Source of the DNA: SBAX01 sp964646605
GTDB taxonomy: Bacteria; Planctomycetota; Phycisphaerae; UBA1845
Assembly (NCBI GenBank): GCA_964646605.1
Contig: CAZYEX010000060.1
Span: 1-61,275 of the forward strand
Length of the DNA: 61,275 bases
Reading direction: 5' to 3'
In this document: positions 8,489 through 15,966 of the stretch, one piece after another
Numbering within the stretch: the stretch's first letter is position 1
Layout: the number at the start of each line of letters is the position of its first letter
Notes under the pieces: generated by a model
The model's input: only the letters and a program-made list of their open reading frames with translations
The model's database searches: none
What the model was told of the DNA's origin: nothing
Translations under genes and position numbers: made by a program

Positions 8489-9799
8489 ATGTCCGTTCGA
8501 TCTCTGGCATGGCCTATGTCTCTGGGTCTATTGGGTAGTGGATGCGCCGGCCTGTCCTATCGGGTTGCGATTCGCACCCAACCCGACGGGGCCACCACCC
8601 ACGTCGTCCGCCAGGCGGCGGGCAACGAGGACATCTCCGTCCAGCTTCCCGCACAAACTCCCACGGAGTACGAGTTCAACTTCGCCGGCGGGCGGGAGGT
8701 GAACTACAAGGTCAAACTTGCCAAGGAACGCTACCTGGACCGCGAGACCACGTTCACACGGGCCTTCGTCGACGCGCTTCCCCGCGAGGGGCGGGTGCGC
8801 GTGTACGTGGCGAACCTGGAGGACGCCCCCTATCAGGACATCGAGAAGGCCGAGGTGGAGATCGACCCGAAGAAAGGACCGGTCATCGCCTTCCGCCGCG
8901 TCCGTGCCTTCCGTGAGGACATCGAGCGCCAGGGCGTGTCACCCAACAAGGTCGTGCAGTTGGGCGACGGGTCGTATGTCGGGGGTCTTTCGATATCGCA
9001 GGATGGCAAACGCATTGCCTTTGCCGTCGTGGAGCGGGCCCAGGACGAACAGAAGAACATCGTCGAGTTCTCCACCATCCGTTCGGTCAGCACGGAAGGA
9101 AGCGGTATTACCCAAGTGACGACCGGGCGATGGTTGGATATCGACCCGGGGTTCAGCGCCGATGGCGGCTATTTGTACTTCTCTTCCAACCGCTTGCGTC
9201 ACAACGGCCTAGACGTGCTGCGCCTCAACAGCACTTCGACCGGCGGGGGCATCGCCGTGATTCATCGTCAAAACGACGGTTGGAGCCGGTATCCGTCGGA
9301 GGCGGTCAACGGGCTGATTGCGTTCAGTTATCTTCCGCAGTACGCCAAGGCCTCGGGCGATTCGCACGTTTGGACGCTGGGCGGCGAGAACCAGTATCCC
9401 ACGCAACTCCGCGAGGGCACGCATCCCCAGGTGTCACCGGACGGCGGCACGGTAGTCTACATCGGCCCCGATCACAAGCTATGGACCGTTTCCACCAAGG
9501 CCCAAGCTCCGGTCCAGTTGACCACCAATCCCGAAACGCACGAAAGCGAACCGACCTGGTCGCCGGACGGGGGCTGCCTCGTCTACATCTCCAACGAAGG
9601 CAAGGACAGCATGGGAAGCCCCAACAACGACGTCTGGATCATGCGCGCCGATGGAACGCAGCGCCGCCAACTGACCACCAACGGCTCCGACGACGTTACG
9701 CCCGTCGTGGACCCGCAGCGTAAGTGGATTTACTTCGTCTCCAACCGCGGATTCAAATGGGGCATCTGGCGAATGCCCTGGCCGGAGGGGATGCAGTAG
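8489..9799 (+). CDS. TolB-like beta-propeller lipoprotein
   Basis: About 436 residues from the ATG at 8489, which has GGAGGAG about 7 nt upstream; the longer open frame back to 8090 is not coding. The leader MSVRSLAWPMSLGLLGSGC ends in a lipobox Cys. After an N-terminal beta domain (residues ~20-130), WD40-like PD40 repeats follow: SQDGKRIAFAV, SADGGYLYFSSN, SPDGGTVVYIG, SPDGGCLVYISN and DPQRKWIYFVSNR. This is the blade motif of TolB-type propellers. TolB itself works in the Tol-Pal envelope system, but no tol/pal genes are adjacent, so only an envelope propeller protein is supported. Confidence 0.75.
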   Translation: MSVRSLAWPMSLGLLGSGCAGLSYRVAIRTQPDGATTHVVRQAAGNEDISVQLPAQTPTEYEFNFAGGREVNYKVKLAKERYLDRETTFTRAFVDALPREGRVRVYVANLEDAPYQDIEKAEVEIDPKKGPVIAFRRVRAFREDIERQGVSPNKVVQLGDGSYVGGLSISQDGKRIAFAVVERAQDEQKNIVEFSTIRSVSTEGSGITQVTTGRWLDIDPGFSADGGYLYFSSNRLRHNGLDVLRLNSTSTGGGIAVIHRQNDGWSRYPSEAVNGLIAFSYLPQYAKASGDSHVWTLGGENQYPTQLREGTHPQVSPDGGTVVYIGPDHKLWTVSTKAQAPVQLTTNPETHESEPTWSPDGGCLVYISNEGKDSMGSPNNDVWIMRADGTQRRQLTTNGSDDVTPVVDPQRKWIYFVSNRGFKWGIWRMPWPEGMQ

Positions 9800-9918
9800 T
9801 CCGGGGGAAACACGGGTACCGGACCGCCGCCGCTTGAACTTTGGAAGCCGCTAACCGAAATCGGCGGCGCGCTTTATACCGGATGGAATTCGAGAGGGTT
9901 GGCGCCTAATGCCCCGGC

Positions 9919-10164
9919 CTATTCTTCCGCAACCTTCGGGCGTTTGAAACCTGTCGCTTCCAGCGTTCCATCGGGCCGTTGCTGAAGCCGCTGAATCTTC
10001 ATCTCGGCCTTGGCCAGGATGTCGCGGCACTGCTTGACCAGGGCCATGCCCGCCTCATACTTGTCGATGGACTCCTCCAGCCCGATCGTCCCCCGCTCGA
10101 TCTGCTCGGCGATGGTTTCGAGCTGGTTCAGCGCCTCTTCAAAGGTCAGCTTCTTCTTGCCCAT
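9919..10164 (-). CDS. xseB: Exodeoxyribonuclease VII small subunit XseB
   Basis: 81 residues. XseB is the small subunit of exonuclease VII, which degrades single-stranded DNA in repair. The coiled-coil hallmark is clear: LTFEEALNQLETIAEQIERG, then LEESIDKYEAGMALVKQCRD and ILAKAEMKI. Length matches the family. The large subunit gene xseA is not next to it here, although it often is elsewhere. Confidence 0.93.
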   Translation of the reverse strand: MGKKKLTFEEALNQLETIAEQIERGTIGLEESIDKYEAGMALVKQCRDILAKAEMKIQRLQQRPDGTLEATGFKRPKVAEE

Positions 10165-10313
10165 TACGGAAGTGTAGTCCGGACCGGAACGGCAAGCGAC
10201 CGGCTTGGAGAGTCGGCAGCGCCAGGGACGCCCCGCTCATCTAGGGCCCGACGGTGTCGGCGGCTCGACACAAGCGGGGAGGGAGGGTCTGTATCCGACC
10301 TCCCGAAAACGAC

Positions 10314-10385
10314 TGGCCTGCCAGGAATCGAACCTGGAACCTTCTGATCCAGAGTCAGACGTGCTGCCAATTGCACCACAGGCCA
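10314..10385 (-). tRNA. tRNA-Gln (anticodon CTG)
   Basis: 72 nt on the minus strand. The acceptor stem pairs TGGCCTG with CAGGCCA. The anticodon arm is TCTGA-CTCTGGA-TCAGA, placing CTG at positions 34-36. The T arm contains the GGTTCGAATCC consensus. CCA overlaps the encoded acceptor end (GCCA), with no separate CCA tail. Confidence 0.95.
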
Positions 10386-10753
10386 ATTCTTGCTGCGATC
10401 CCAGGAAGCTACGCCGGTCCGCGGAGCAAACTCCCGACGCCCGCCTGCCCAGGATCACCACGCACCGTCGGGAAGCTTATGCGGAAACCTCGTTTTGTCA
10501 AACCTGACCGAAATTCTCACGGTTTCGCCTCGCTGCGTCGCCTATTTTCCGACATGGACGTGAAAGAGGGCGCTGCTATGGAACCCTCGCAAGCCGGAAC
10601 CGGGGTACGGGAAAATACCTGCAGCACAACGGACGGGCGTGGTGTAGGATTTCGTTGGGCGGCGGCCCAAGCAGAATGACTACCCCGACCGTGCTTGTGT
10701 CGCCGCCCTTTTTTTGTCTCGCCCGAATCCGCGGCGATGTCCTGCCACGAACA
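10386..10753. other. Intergenic stretch with a lone hairpin terminator
   Basis: Between the tRNA and the end of the SPASM-protein gene I see no large gene. A 33-codon frame (10578-10679, plus strand) has GAGGG about 8 nt before its ATG and ends inside the loop of the terminator at 10657-10715. Its protein has no recognisable features. Confidence 0.45.
10657..10715 (+). terminator. Intrinsic-terminator-like hairpin with T7
   Basis: GGGCGGCG at 10657-10664 pairs with CGCCGCCC at 10701-10708 across a 36-nt loop, followed directly by seven T. It points along the plus strand, where no annotated gene precedes it except the possible 33-codon frame. Confidence 0.45.
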
Positions 10754-12412
10754 TCACGGACGATGCCATTCGTCGCACGCGGCGCACAACGGAAGCGCGT
10801 CGAAACGCCCCTCGCGGTGCGCGGTTCGCAGGTCGCGGATCGCCTTCCCCGTCCAAAGGTCACGGAGGGAATGAGCGCCCAGATCGCCCAGGGCCCGTGA
10901 TCCGTGGAAGTCCTGGTCGCAAGCCGTCACCCGCCCGTCGGCCAAGACCACGCAACGCGAGGAGATTCGTCGGCAGGCTCTTCGCGGCGAAGGTGCCATG
11001 TTAATGACACTGTAATCCTCGGCTTGCCGGGCCAGGTGAGAAGCGCCGATCACGCTCACCGCTCCCGCGCGGCGCAACCAGCCGTCGTAGAACGCATCCA
11101 ACTCCCGCACGTTGTCCCGCGATTTGGTCAGCTCGGGCACCACGATGGGGCGGGGGGATCCTCGCCCTTCGCGGGTCTGTGACAGACGATCCAGGGTCTC
11201 GAGGACGTGCTCCAGCCGCGCGGCTTGAGGATGGTGCGGGCACTGAAGGCGCCCATACAAATCGGGCGACCAAGCATCGAGGATCACGGTCAGCAAATCC
11301 ACGTCATGGTCGATCAACTCCGCAATGCGCTCGTCGGTCAGGTCCACTCCCGTCGTGCGAACGCATACGCCATAGACCCCCGATTCGCACCGCCCGCGCG
11401 GGCGAAGGAGTTCGAGAATCTCCTCGAAGTTCGGATGACGCAGCGGATCGCCGATCCCTCCCAGCACGAGGAGTGAATCGTCGAACTGCGAAAGCTCGTC
11501 GGCCAAACGCCTCAAGATGGAGACATCCAGAGGTCCGCGCCGCGAAAGACGCGCCCCGCGGGGACGGAGCACCGCGTCGGGATAAGGGTCATCGGTGGTT
11601 AACTCCACCTCGACTTCGCGGGGCAGGGGATCGACCCACGACTCCTCGCGGCGCAGGAGCCAGTTCGCGATGGTCACGGCGTCGCCGTCGCAACCGGCGT
11701 CAAGCAAATCGGTGAGTCGTAGCACAGCCCGATCGGTGTCCGCGATCAAGCGGCCGGAGGCGAATCGCACCGGAGACGGGGCGTCGAGGCAGGAGGGCTC
11801 GAAAATCAGGTCTTTTCGCGGGCTGTCGGGCTGATAGCTGAAAAGCCATCCGATGGGGAGGTTCTGGGCGGCGAGTTCACCAATCAGGGCCGCATCCAAG
11901 AGAATCCCTGCGATTCCCGGCGGGCCGGGGGTGAAGACCAGACGGGTTTCGTCCTCGGATGTCTTTCGATGGCGGATCATGTCGTCGGCCAGTCGGGGAT
12001 CGAACACGACCGCAGCCGGGGGCACGACGAGTACGGCGTCGCCTGGGACGGCGCGAAGCAACCCTTCGAGCAATCGACAATCGGTGTATTCGTCGAACAC
12101 GGTCGTACCGCCGATGCCGCCGCGCCAGGAGTCCAGTGACCATTTCCTGGCCGAGCGGACCAGGCCGCCCCACGGAGGCGGAGCGGCGTCATGCGGACGG
12201 ACCTCGACGCCGGTTCCGGCGATGAGCGCCGCACAGCGCTCCCGCTGCGACGAGGGGCAGAGCACGAAGACTCCCTCGACGGATTCGACTTGGCGCAAGC
12301 GATCGACGGTTCGGCGCAGGATGGGGAGGCCGCGCAACTCGTCGGCCAGGCGACTGCGCGTCCCGATGGGGGTCGTTTCGAAATCGGCTTGAATCGCAGC
12401 GAGGACTTTCAC
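10754..12412 (-). CDS. Nucleotidyltransferase-SPASM protein (spiro-SPASM-like)
   Basis: 552 residues. Residues 1-~230 look like a sugar-nucleotide (cytidylyl)transferase: KVLAAIQADFETTPIGTRSR, then LPILRRTVDRLRQV and VFVLCPSSQRERCAALI. The middle (about 265-450) is laid out like a radical SAM barrel (VLGGIGDPLRHPNFEEILEL) but lacks the CxxxCxxC cluster motif: the expected spot reads VELTTDDPYPDAVLRP. The C-terminus is a SPASM-type Cys domain (RRACRRISSRCVVLADGRVT, ACDQD, LCAACDEW). The layout fits what is called spiro-SPASM in spirochetes. It starts with GTG in a GTGA overlap with the upstream Maf gene, so the two are translationally coupled. A role in making or attaching a flagellin sugar is inference. 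Confidence 0.7.
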   Translation of the reverse strand: MKVLAAIQADFETTPIGTRSRLADELRGLPILRRTVDRLRQVESVEGVFVLCPSSQRERCAALIAGTGVEVRPHDAAPPPWGGLVRSARKWSLDSWRGGIGGTTVFDEYTDCRLLEGLLRAVPGDAVLVVPPAAVVFDPRLADDMIRHRKTSEDETRLVFTPGPPGIAGILLDAALIGELAAQNLPIGWLFSYQPDSPRKDLIFEPSCLDAPSPVRFASGRLIADTDRAVLRLTDLLDAGCDGDAVTIANWLLRREESWVDPLPREVEVELTTDDPYPDAVLRPRGARLSRRGPLDVSILRRLADELSQFDDSLLVLGGIGDPLRHPNFEEILELLRPRGRCESGVYGVCVRTTGVDLTDERIAELIDHDVDLLTVILDAWSPDLYGRLQCPHHPQAARLEHVLETLDRLSQTREGRGSPRPIVVPELTKSRDNVRELDAFYDGWLRRAGAVSVIGASHLARQAEDYSVINMAPSPRRACRRISSRCVVLADGRVTACDQDFHGSRALGDLGAHSLRDLWTGKAIRDLRTAHREGRFDALPLCAACDEWHRP

Positions 12413-14328
12413 GTTGGGGTCTGAGCCTCCACGATGCGGCGCAGGGCGTCGCGCAGGATCGGCGCCACGGCAACGGCTCCGTCGCGCACGGCGGTGATGA
12501 ACTCGCTGTCGCGGGCGAGTTGCCGCTTGGCGCGTTCCGCGTGATCCAAGTCGGCGGCGACGATGCGGCGATCGGCGGAGAAGCGGCGGAATTCGGCCAG
12601 TTGCGTGGCGGCGTTGATGATCTGATAGGCTCGGCTTTCGCGCGCCACCTTGCCGCGCAGCTCGTCGACGCGGGTCAGGCGGCGGTTGAAACGATCCGGA
12701 TCATGCGTCAATCCCTCCAACTCCTTGAACATGGTCAGCAATTCCTCGCACACCCGCTGGGCCTCGTCGAGTTCCGCGATCCGTCGCTCAAGCTCGCGCC
12801 GCGCCGCCGCAAGGCGCGACCCCTGGCGCCAGTTCGTCGTATCGCGATAGGAGAAACGGTTCGCGTCCATGCGGTTTTGGCAAAAACGCTTCGCGGCCTC
12901 ACGCAGGCTCAGGTTCGCAGCGCCGCGGATTCGCGCTCCGCCTTCGGTGGCGTTGATGACCCGGCAGGGCACGGCGGCGATGTCCTTTTCGAACTGCTCA
13001 AGGTAGGTAAACAGCAGTTCATCGGTGTACAACTCATCGCCCTCGACACCGGGCACGCGGCGGAGAATCGGTCGGTTGCGGGCGATGCGATCCCATTCCT
13101 TCGTTTCCATAGTGTGAAAGCGGTTGACCTCAGCCTGCCAGGCTTTGTGGATTTCCACGCCGGGGACGTAGAAGACGTGTCCCGAAAAGGCGAGGTCCTG
13201 TCCCACGAAGATGATCGGATCGCAACCCATGTACACGGCGAGGTAGAACGCGAGGTGGGCGACGGTAGCTCCGGCGGAAAGTCCACCACGTGCCCCGAGC
13301 TCCTCGCCGAGCACGAGACGCGCCCAGGCGTTGTCCAGCAAGGAGATCGGTCCGGGATAATGGTCGAGGACGTGCCAGGTCGCCTTGGGCTCGGCGACGA
13401 GGTGAACGCGCTCCAGATGCGGGACGCCTTCGAAAAACTTCCGCGACATCTCGTGAAAATCGAGGCTGGTCACAAAGTCCGGGATGATGCCGCGTTCGAT
13501 CAAGGGGCGGAGGGTGGTCTGGACGGCGCAGAGGACGGCCTTACCCGCAAGCTCGCGGAGTTGGTCGATATTTTTTCCCAGCGACGGACCGGCGGAGATG
13601 ACCACGGCGGGCACGCCCGCGAAACGATCCTTGAGCAGGTCGATCGGCGGGGTGCCCACGTACGTAGGCAGGTTCATGGCGATGTTACGGCAGGTGATTT
13701 GCGAGTTGCCCACCAGCGTAACCAAGGACATTCGCGTAAAGGTCACGAACTCGGTGACGGCGTGGGTGACCGCGGCGTGGGCGGACTCCGCCAATCGCGC
13801 CGACGGGGCGTGGCGGAGCATTTGCGTTCCCAGCAACATGAGCGTTCCAAACGGTTGAAGCCGCTCGTGGAGGCGGGATTTGTCGTCGTCGGTCAAAAGG
13901 ATGAAGCGGTGCGAGGCGAGGAGTTCGGTCAGGTCCACGCATGAAAGGGCGGTGGCGATGAGTGCGAGCGAGGGCTCGACGCAGAGGATGATGGCGTCAC
14001 CCTTGAGCCGGGCGAACAGGGCCCGCAGAGGGTATCCCAACCCCATCCCGGAAACGACGAAGCAGTACGTATCGTCGATCCCAACCGCCGCAGCCCAGCG
14101 CTCCGCCTCGCCGAGCGGGTCGTGGCGACTGTGCAAATAGGCGGGCGATCCCCCGGGAGGCGACGCCCTCGCGGTCCAGCCTCCGCTGCGGGTCGCTTCG
14201 AGCGGGAGGCGCTCGTCGTCGTTCACCGCATCAATGCGGAAAGCCAGCTCCGCGTCAAAACGCCAGAGCAGGCGCATGTTCCGGACGAAGACCTCGTTGC
14301 CCACCGTCGCCGTCGCCGTCGCGCCCAT
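12409..14328 (-). CDS. Motility-associated (Maf/DUF115) glycosyltransferase
   Basis: About 639 residues. Maf proteins transfer nonulosonic acids such as pseudaminic acid to flagellin. The DUF115 core is visible: PAVVISAGPSLGKNIDQLRE, LIERGIIPDFVTSLDFH, HLVAEPKATWHVL, then SAGATVAHLAFYLAVYMGCD and PIIFVGQDLAFS. The C-terminal 170 residues are helical (REAAKRFCQNRMDANRF onward). The ATG at 14328 lies 8 nt after the aat stop; the open frame to 14427 would overlap aat. The gene overlaps the SPASM-protein start by 4 bp. No flagellin gene lies in the window, so the substrate is inferred. Confidence 0.85.
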   Translation of the reverse strand: MGATATATVGNEVFVRNMRLLWRFDAELAFRIDAVNDDERLPLEATRSGGWTARASPPGGSPAYLHSRHDPLGEAERWAAAVGIDDTYCFVVSGMGLGYPLRALFARLKGDAIILCVEPSLALIATALSCVDLTELLASHRFILLTDDDKSRLHERLQPFGTLMLLGTQMLRHAPSARLAESAHAAVTHAVTEFVTFTRMSLVTLVGNSQITCRNIAMNLPTYVGTPPIDLLKDRFAGVPAVVISAGPSLGKNIDQLRELAGKAVLCAVQTTLRPLIERGIIPDFVTSLDFHEMSRKFFEGVPHLERVHLVAEPKATWHVLDHYPGPISLLDNAWARLVLGEELGARGGLSAGATVAHLAFYLAVYMGCDPIIFVGQDLAFSGHVFYVPGVEIHKAWQAEVNRFHTMETKEWDRIARNRPILRRVPGVEGDELYTDELLFTYLEQFEKDIAAVPCRVINATEGGARIRGAANLSLREAAKRFCQNRMDANRFSYRDTTNWRQGSRLAAARRELERRIAELDEAQRVCEELLTMFKELEGLTHDPDRFNRRLTRVDELRGKVARESRAYQIINAATQLAEFRRFSADRRIVAADLDHAERAKRQLARDSEFITAVRDGAVAVAPILRDALRRIVEAQTPT

Positions 14329-14335
14329 GACGCAA

Positions 14336-14959
14336 TCAAGTTCCTGTTTTGGGTTCGAGGCATACGGCGCCGGGGCCGTCCACGAACGAACATGGGTCCC
14401 GGACCGCCCGGTGCAGGCGTTCTTCATATTCCACCCGGGGGATCTCCTGGGCCCCGAACTGCCGTAGGTGATCGGTCATGAACTGAATGTCCAGCAGCGA
14501 GAATCCGCGCTCCCGCATCCGTTCCACGAGCGCCAAGAGGGCGACCTTCGAGGCATCCGTGACGCGATGGAACATGGATTCGCCGAAGAAGGCACCGCCC
14601 AAGGAGACCCCGTAGAGACCGCCGACGAGGGTCTCGTCCTTCCAGACCTCGACGCTATGGGCGAACCCCAGGCGGTGAAGCTCCCCATAGGCGACGCGGA
14701 TGCCGCGGGAGATCCACGTGCCTTCGGGTCGATCCGCGCAGGCGCCGATCACATCGTCGAAGGCGGCGTTGAGCGTCACGCGGAAGTCTCGCTGTCGACG
14801 GGCGGCTCGCAGAGAGCGCGAGACCTTGAATCCGTCGAGGGGCAGGATCGCCCGGGGGTCCGGGGCGAGCCAATGGATTCGTCCCGCGCCGTCGGCCATG
14901 GGAAAGATCCCCGCGGCGTACGCGGCCGCCAATCGCTCCGGGGCCAGTTGCGAACGCAC
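14336..14959 (-). CDS. aat: Leucyl/phenylalanyl-tRNA--protein transferase
   Basis: 207 residues. Aat adds Leu or Phe from charged tRNA to N-terminal Lys/Arg of proteins, making them ClpS/ClpAP degradation substrates (N-end rule). Signatures: LAAAYAAGIFPMAD, IHWLAPDPRAILPLD, GTWISRGIRVAYGELHRLGF, AHSVEVWKDETLVGGLYGVS, GAFFGESMFHR, and the end LLDIQFMTDHLRQFGAQEIP. Length is normal. It heads the aat-maf-SPASM run on the minus strand. Confidence 0.95.
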   Translation of the reverse strand: MRSQLAPERLAAAYAAGIFPMADGAGRIHWLAPDPRAILPLDGFKVSRSLRAARRQRDFRVTLNAAFDDVIGACADRPEGTWISRGIRVAYGELHRLGFAHSVEVWKDETLVGGLYGVSLGGAFFGESMFHRVTDASKVALLALVERMRERGFSLLDIQFMTDHLRQFGAQEIPRVEYEERLHRAVRDPCSFVDGPGAVCLEPKTGT

Positions 14960-14986
14960 CGCGTTTCCTCCTGCCGGTACGTGCCA

Positions 14987-15757
14987 CTATGCGACACTGC
15001 TGCGGCGATCGGCCGTCGGCTCGGCGCCCAGTGCTTCGGGAATCTCCGACAACCCGCGCACCACGTAGTCCGGGCGAACCCGCCCTCGCGGCATCGTTCC
15101 ACTGCGAACCAAGAGCATGGTCTTCATGCCCAGGCGGGCAGGTCCCTTCACGTCCTTGTCCAGGCGATCGCCGATGAACAGCGTTCTTTCCGCTTCCACG
15201 CCCAGCCGCTGAAGGGCGGCCTGGAAGATCCGCGGATCCGGCTTCATATACCCCACATCCGAGGAGTAGACCCGCACGGGGAAGCGTTCCAACAGCCCCT
15301 CGCGGCGAAGAACATCGTCGATCGCTATGCCCGGAAAGAAGGTGTTGGAGACCAACCCCAGTCGAAAGCCGCTTTTTTCCAGCCGCGTGATGACGCGATG
15401 GGCTTCGCCGTCCACGGAAAACATTTTCCGAAAGGGAGCCACGCAGCAGGACACCAGCTCTTCCATCTGCGGTGCATCCACCTTCATCCCCAGACGGTGG
15501 TGCAGGCGGTGAAACGCTTCGATCAATCGCGCCTCGCGACGCATGATGCGCGACCAGACCAGTTCGCGCAAGAACCGCCACTGGACGGCGCGAAGGTAAG
15601 CCCGGTAAGAAGGCGGGCGAAACCCAAGTTCGAGCAATCGCTGGTGGGCCGGTCTCGTCCCCGCTTCGAGGAATTCCCGAGGTCGGACCGTCTGGAAGTG
15701 AACAAGAGTATCTCCCAGATCAAAGAGAACGGCTTGAAGATCGTCCACGCGCAGCAC
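14987..15757 (-). CDS. HAD-superfamily hydrolase
   Basis: 256 residues. Motif I AVLFDLGDTLVHF (DxGDT variant: the second Asp of DxDxT is Gly), motif II LGLVSNTFFPG, motif III region GYMKPDPRIFQAAL and motif IV LFIGDRLDKDVKGPARLGMK are all present. A helical cap lies between residues ~25 and 120. This is a phosphatase-like HAD protein; DxGDT variants are common among HAD subfamily members. Substrate unknown. It lies 28 bp upstream of aat on the same strand and is divergent from addB. Confidence 0.85.
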   Translation of the reverse strand: MLRVDDLQAVLFDLGDTLVHFQTVRPREFLEAGTRPAHQRLLELGFRPPSYRAYLRAVQWRFLRELVWSRIMRREARLIEAFHRLHHRLGMKVDAPQMEELVSCCVAPFRKMFSVDGEAHRVITRLEKSGFRLGLVSNTFFPGIAIDDVLRREGLLERFPVRVYSSDVGYMKPDPRIFQAALQRLGVEAERTLFIGDRLDKDVKGPARLGMKTMLLVRSGTMPRGRVRPDYVVRGLSEIPEALGAEPTADRRSSVA

Positions 15758-15966
15758 AGTGCTCCTGGTGCAACCGGGGGGCGGCGAAACCGGGCTTCAC
15801 GTCCGCAGCTCCCGCTCTCCCAGGCCCGCCGCCGACCGATGCGCAGGCGATGGTACCGCGGGACGCGACGGATCACCACAGGCACTTGCAGAATGCCCTC
15901 GGAGCGGGGCGGCCGTTGGGGACGCGGGTTGACCAAATCCGTAGGCTGTGATACCGCCCTCGGTTC

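Noticed and set aside
8489..9799. TolB of Tol-Pal
   Set aside because: The propeller repeats fit, but tolQRA and pal are absent and the protein has a lipobox, unlike TolB.
12520..13944. 474-codon frame opposite the Maf gene
   Set aside because: It is the complement of a clear DUF115 protein.
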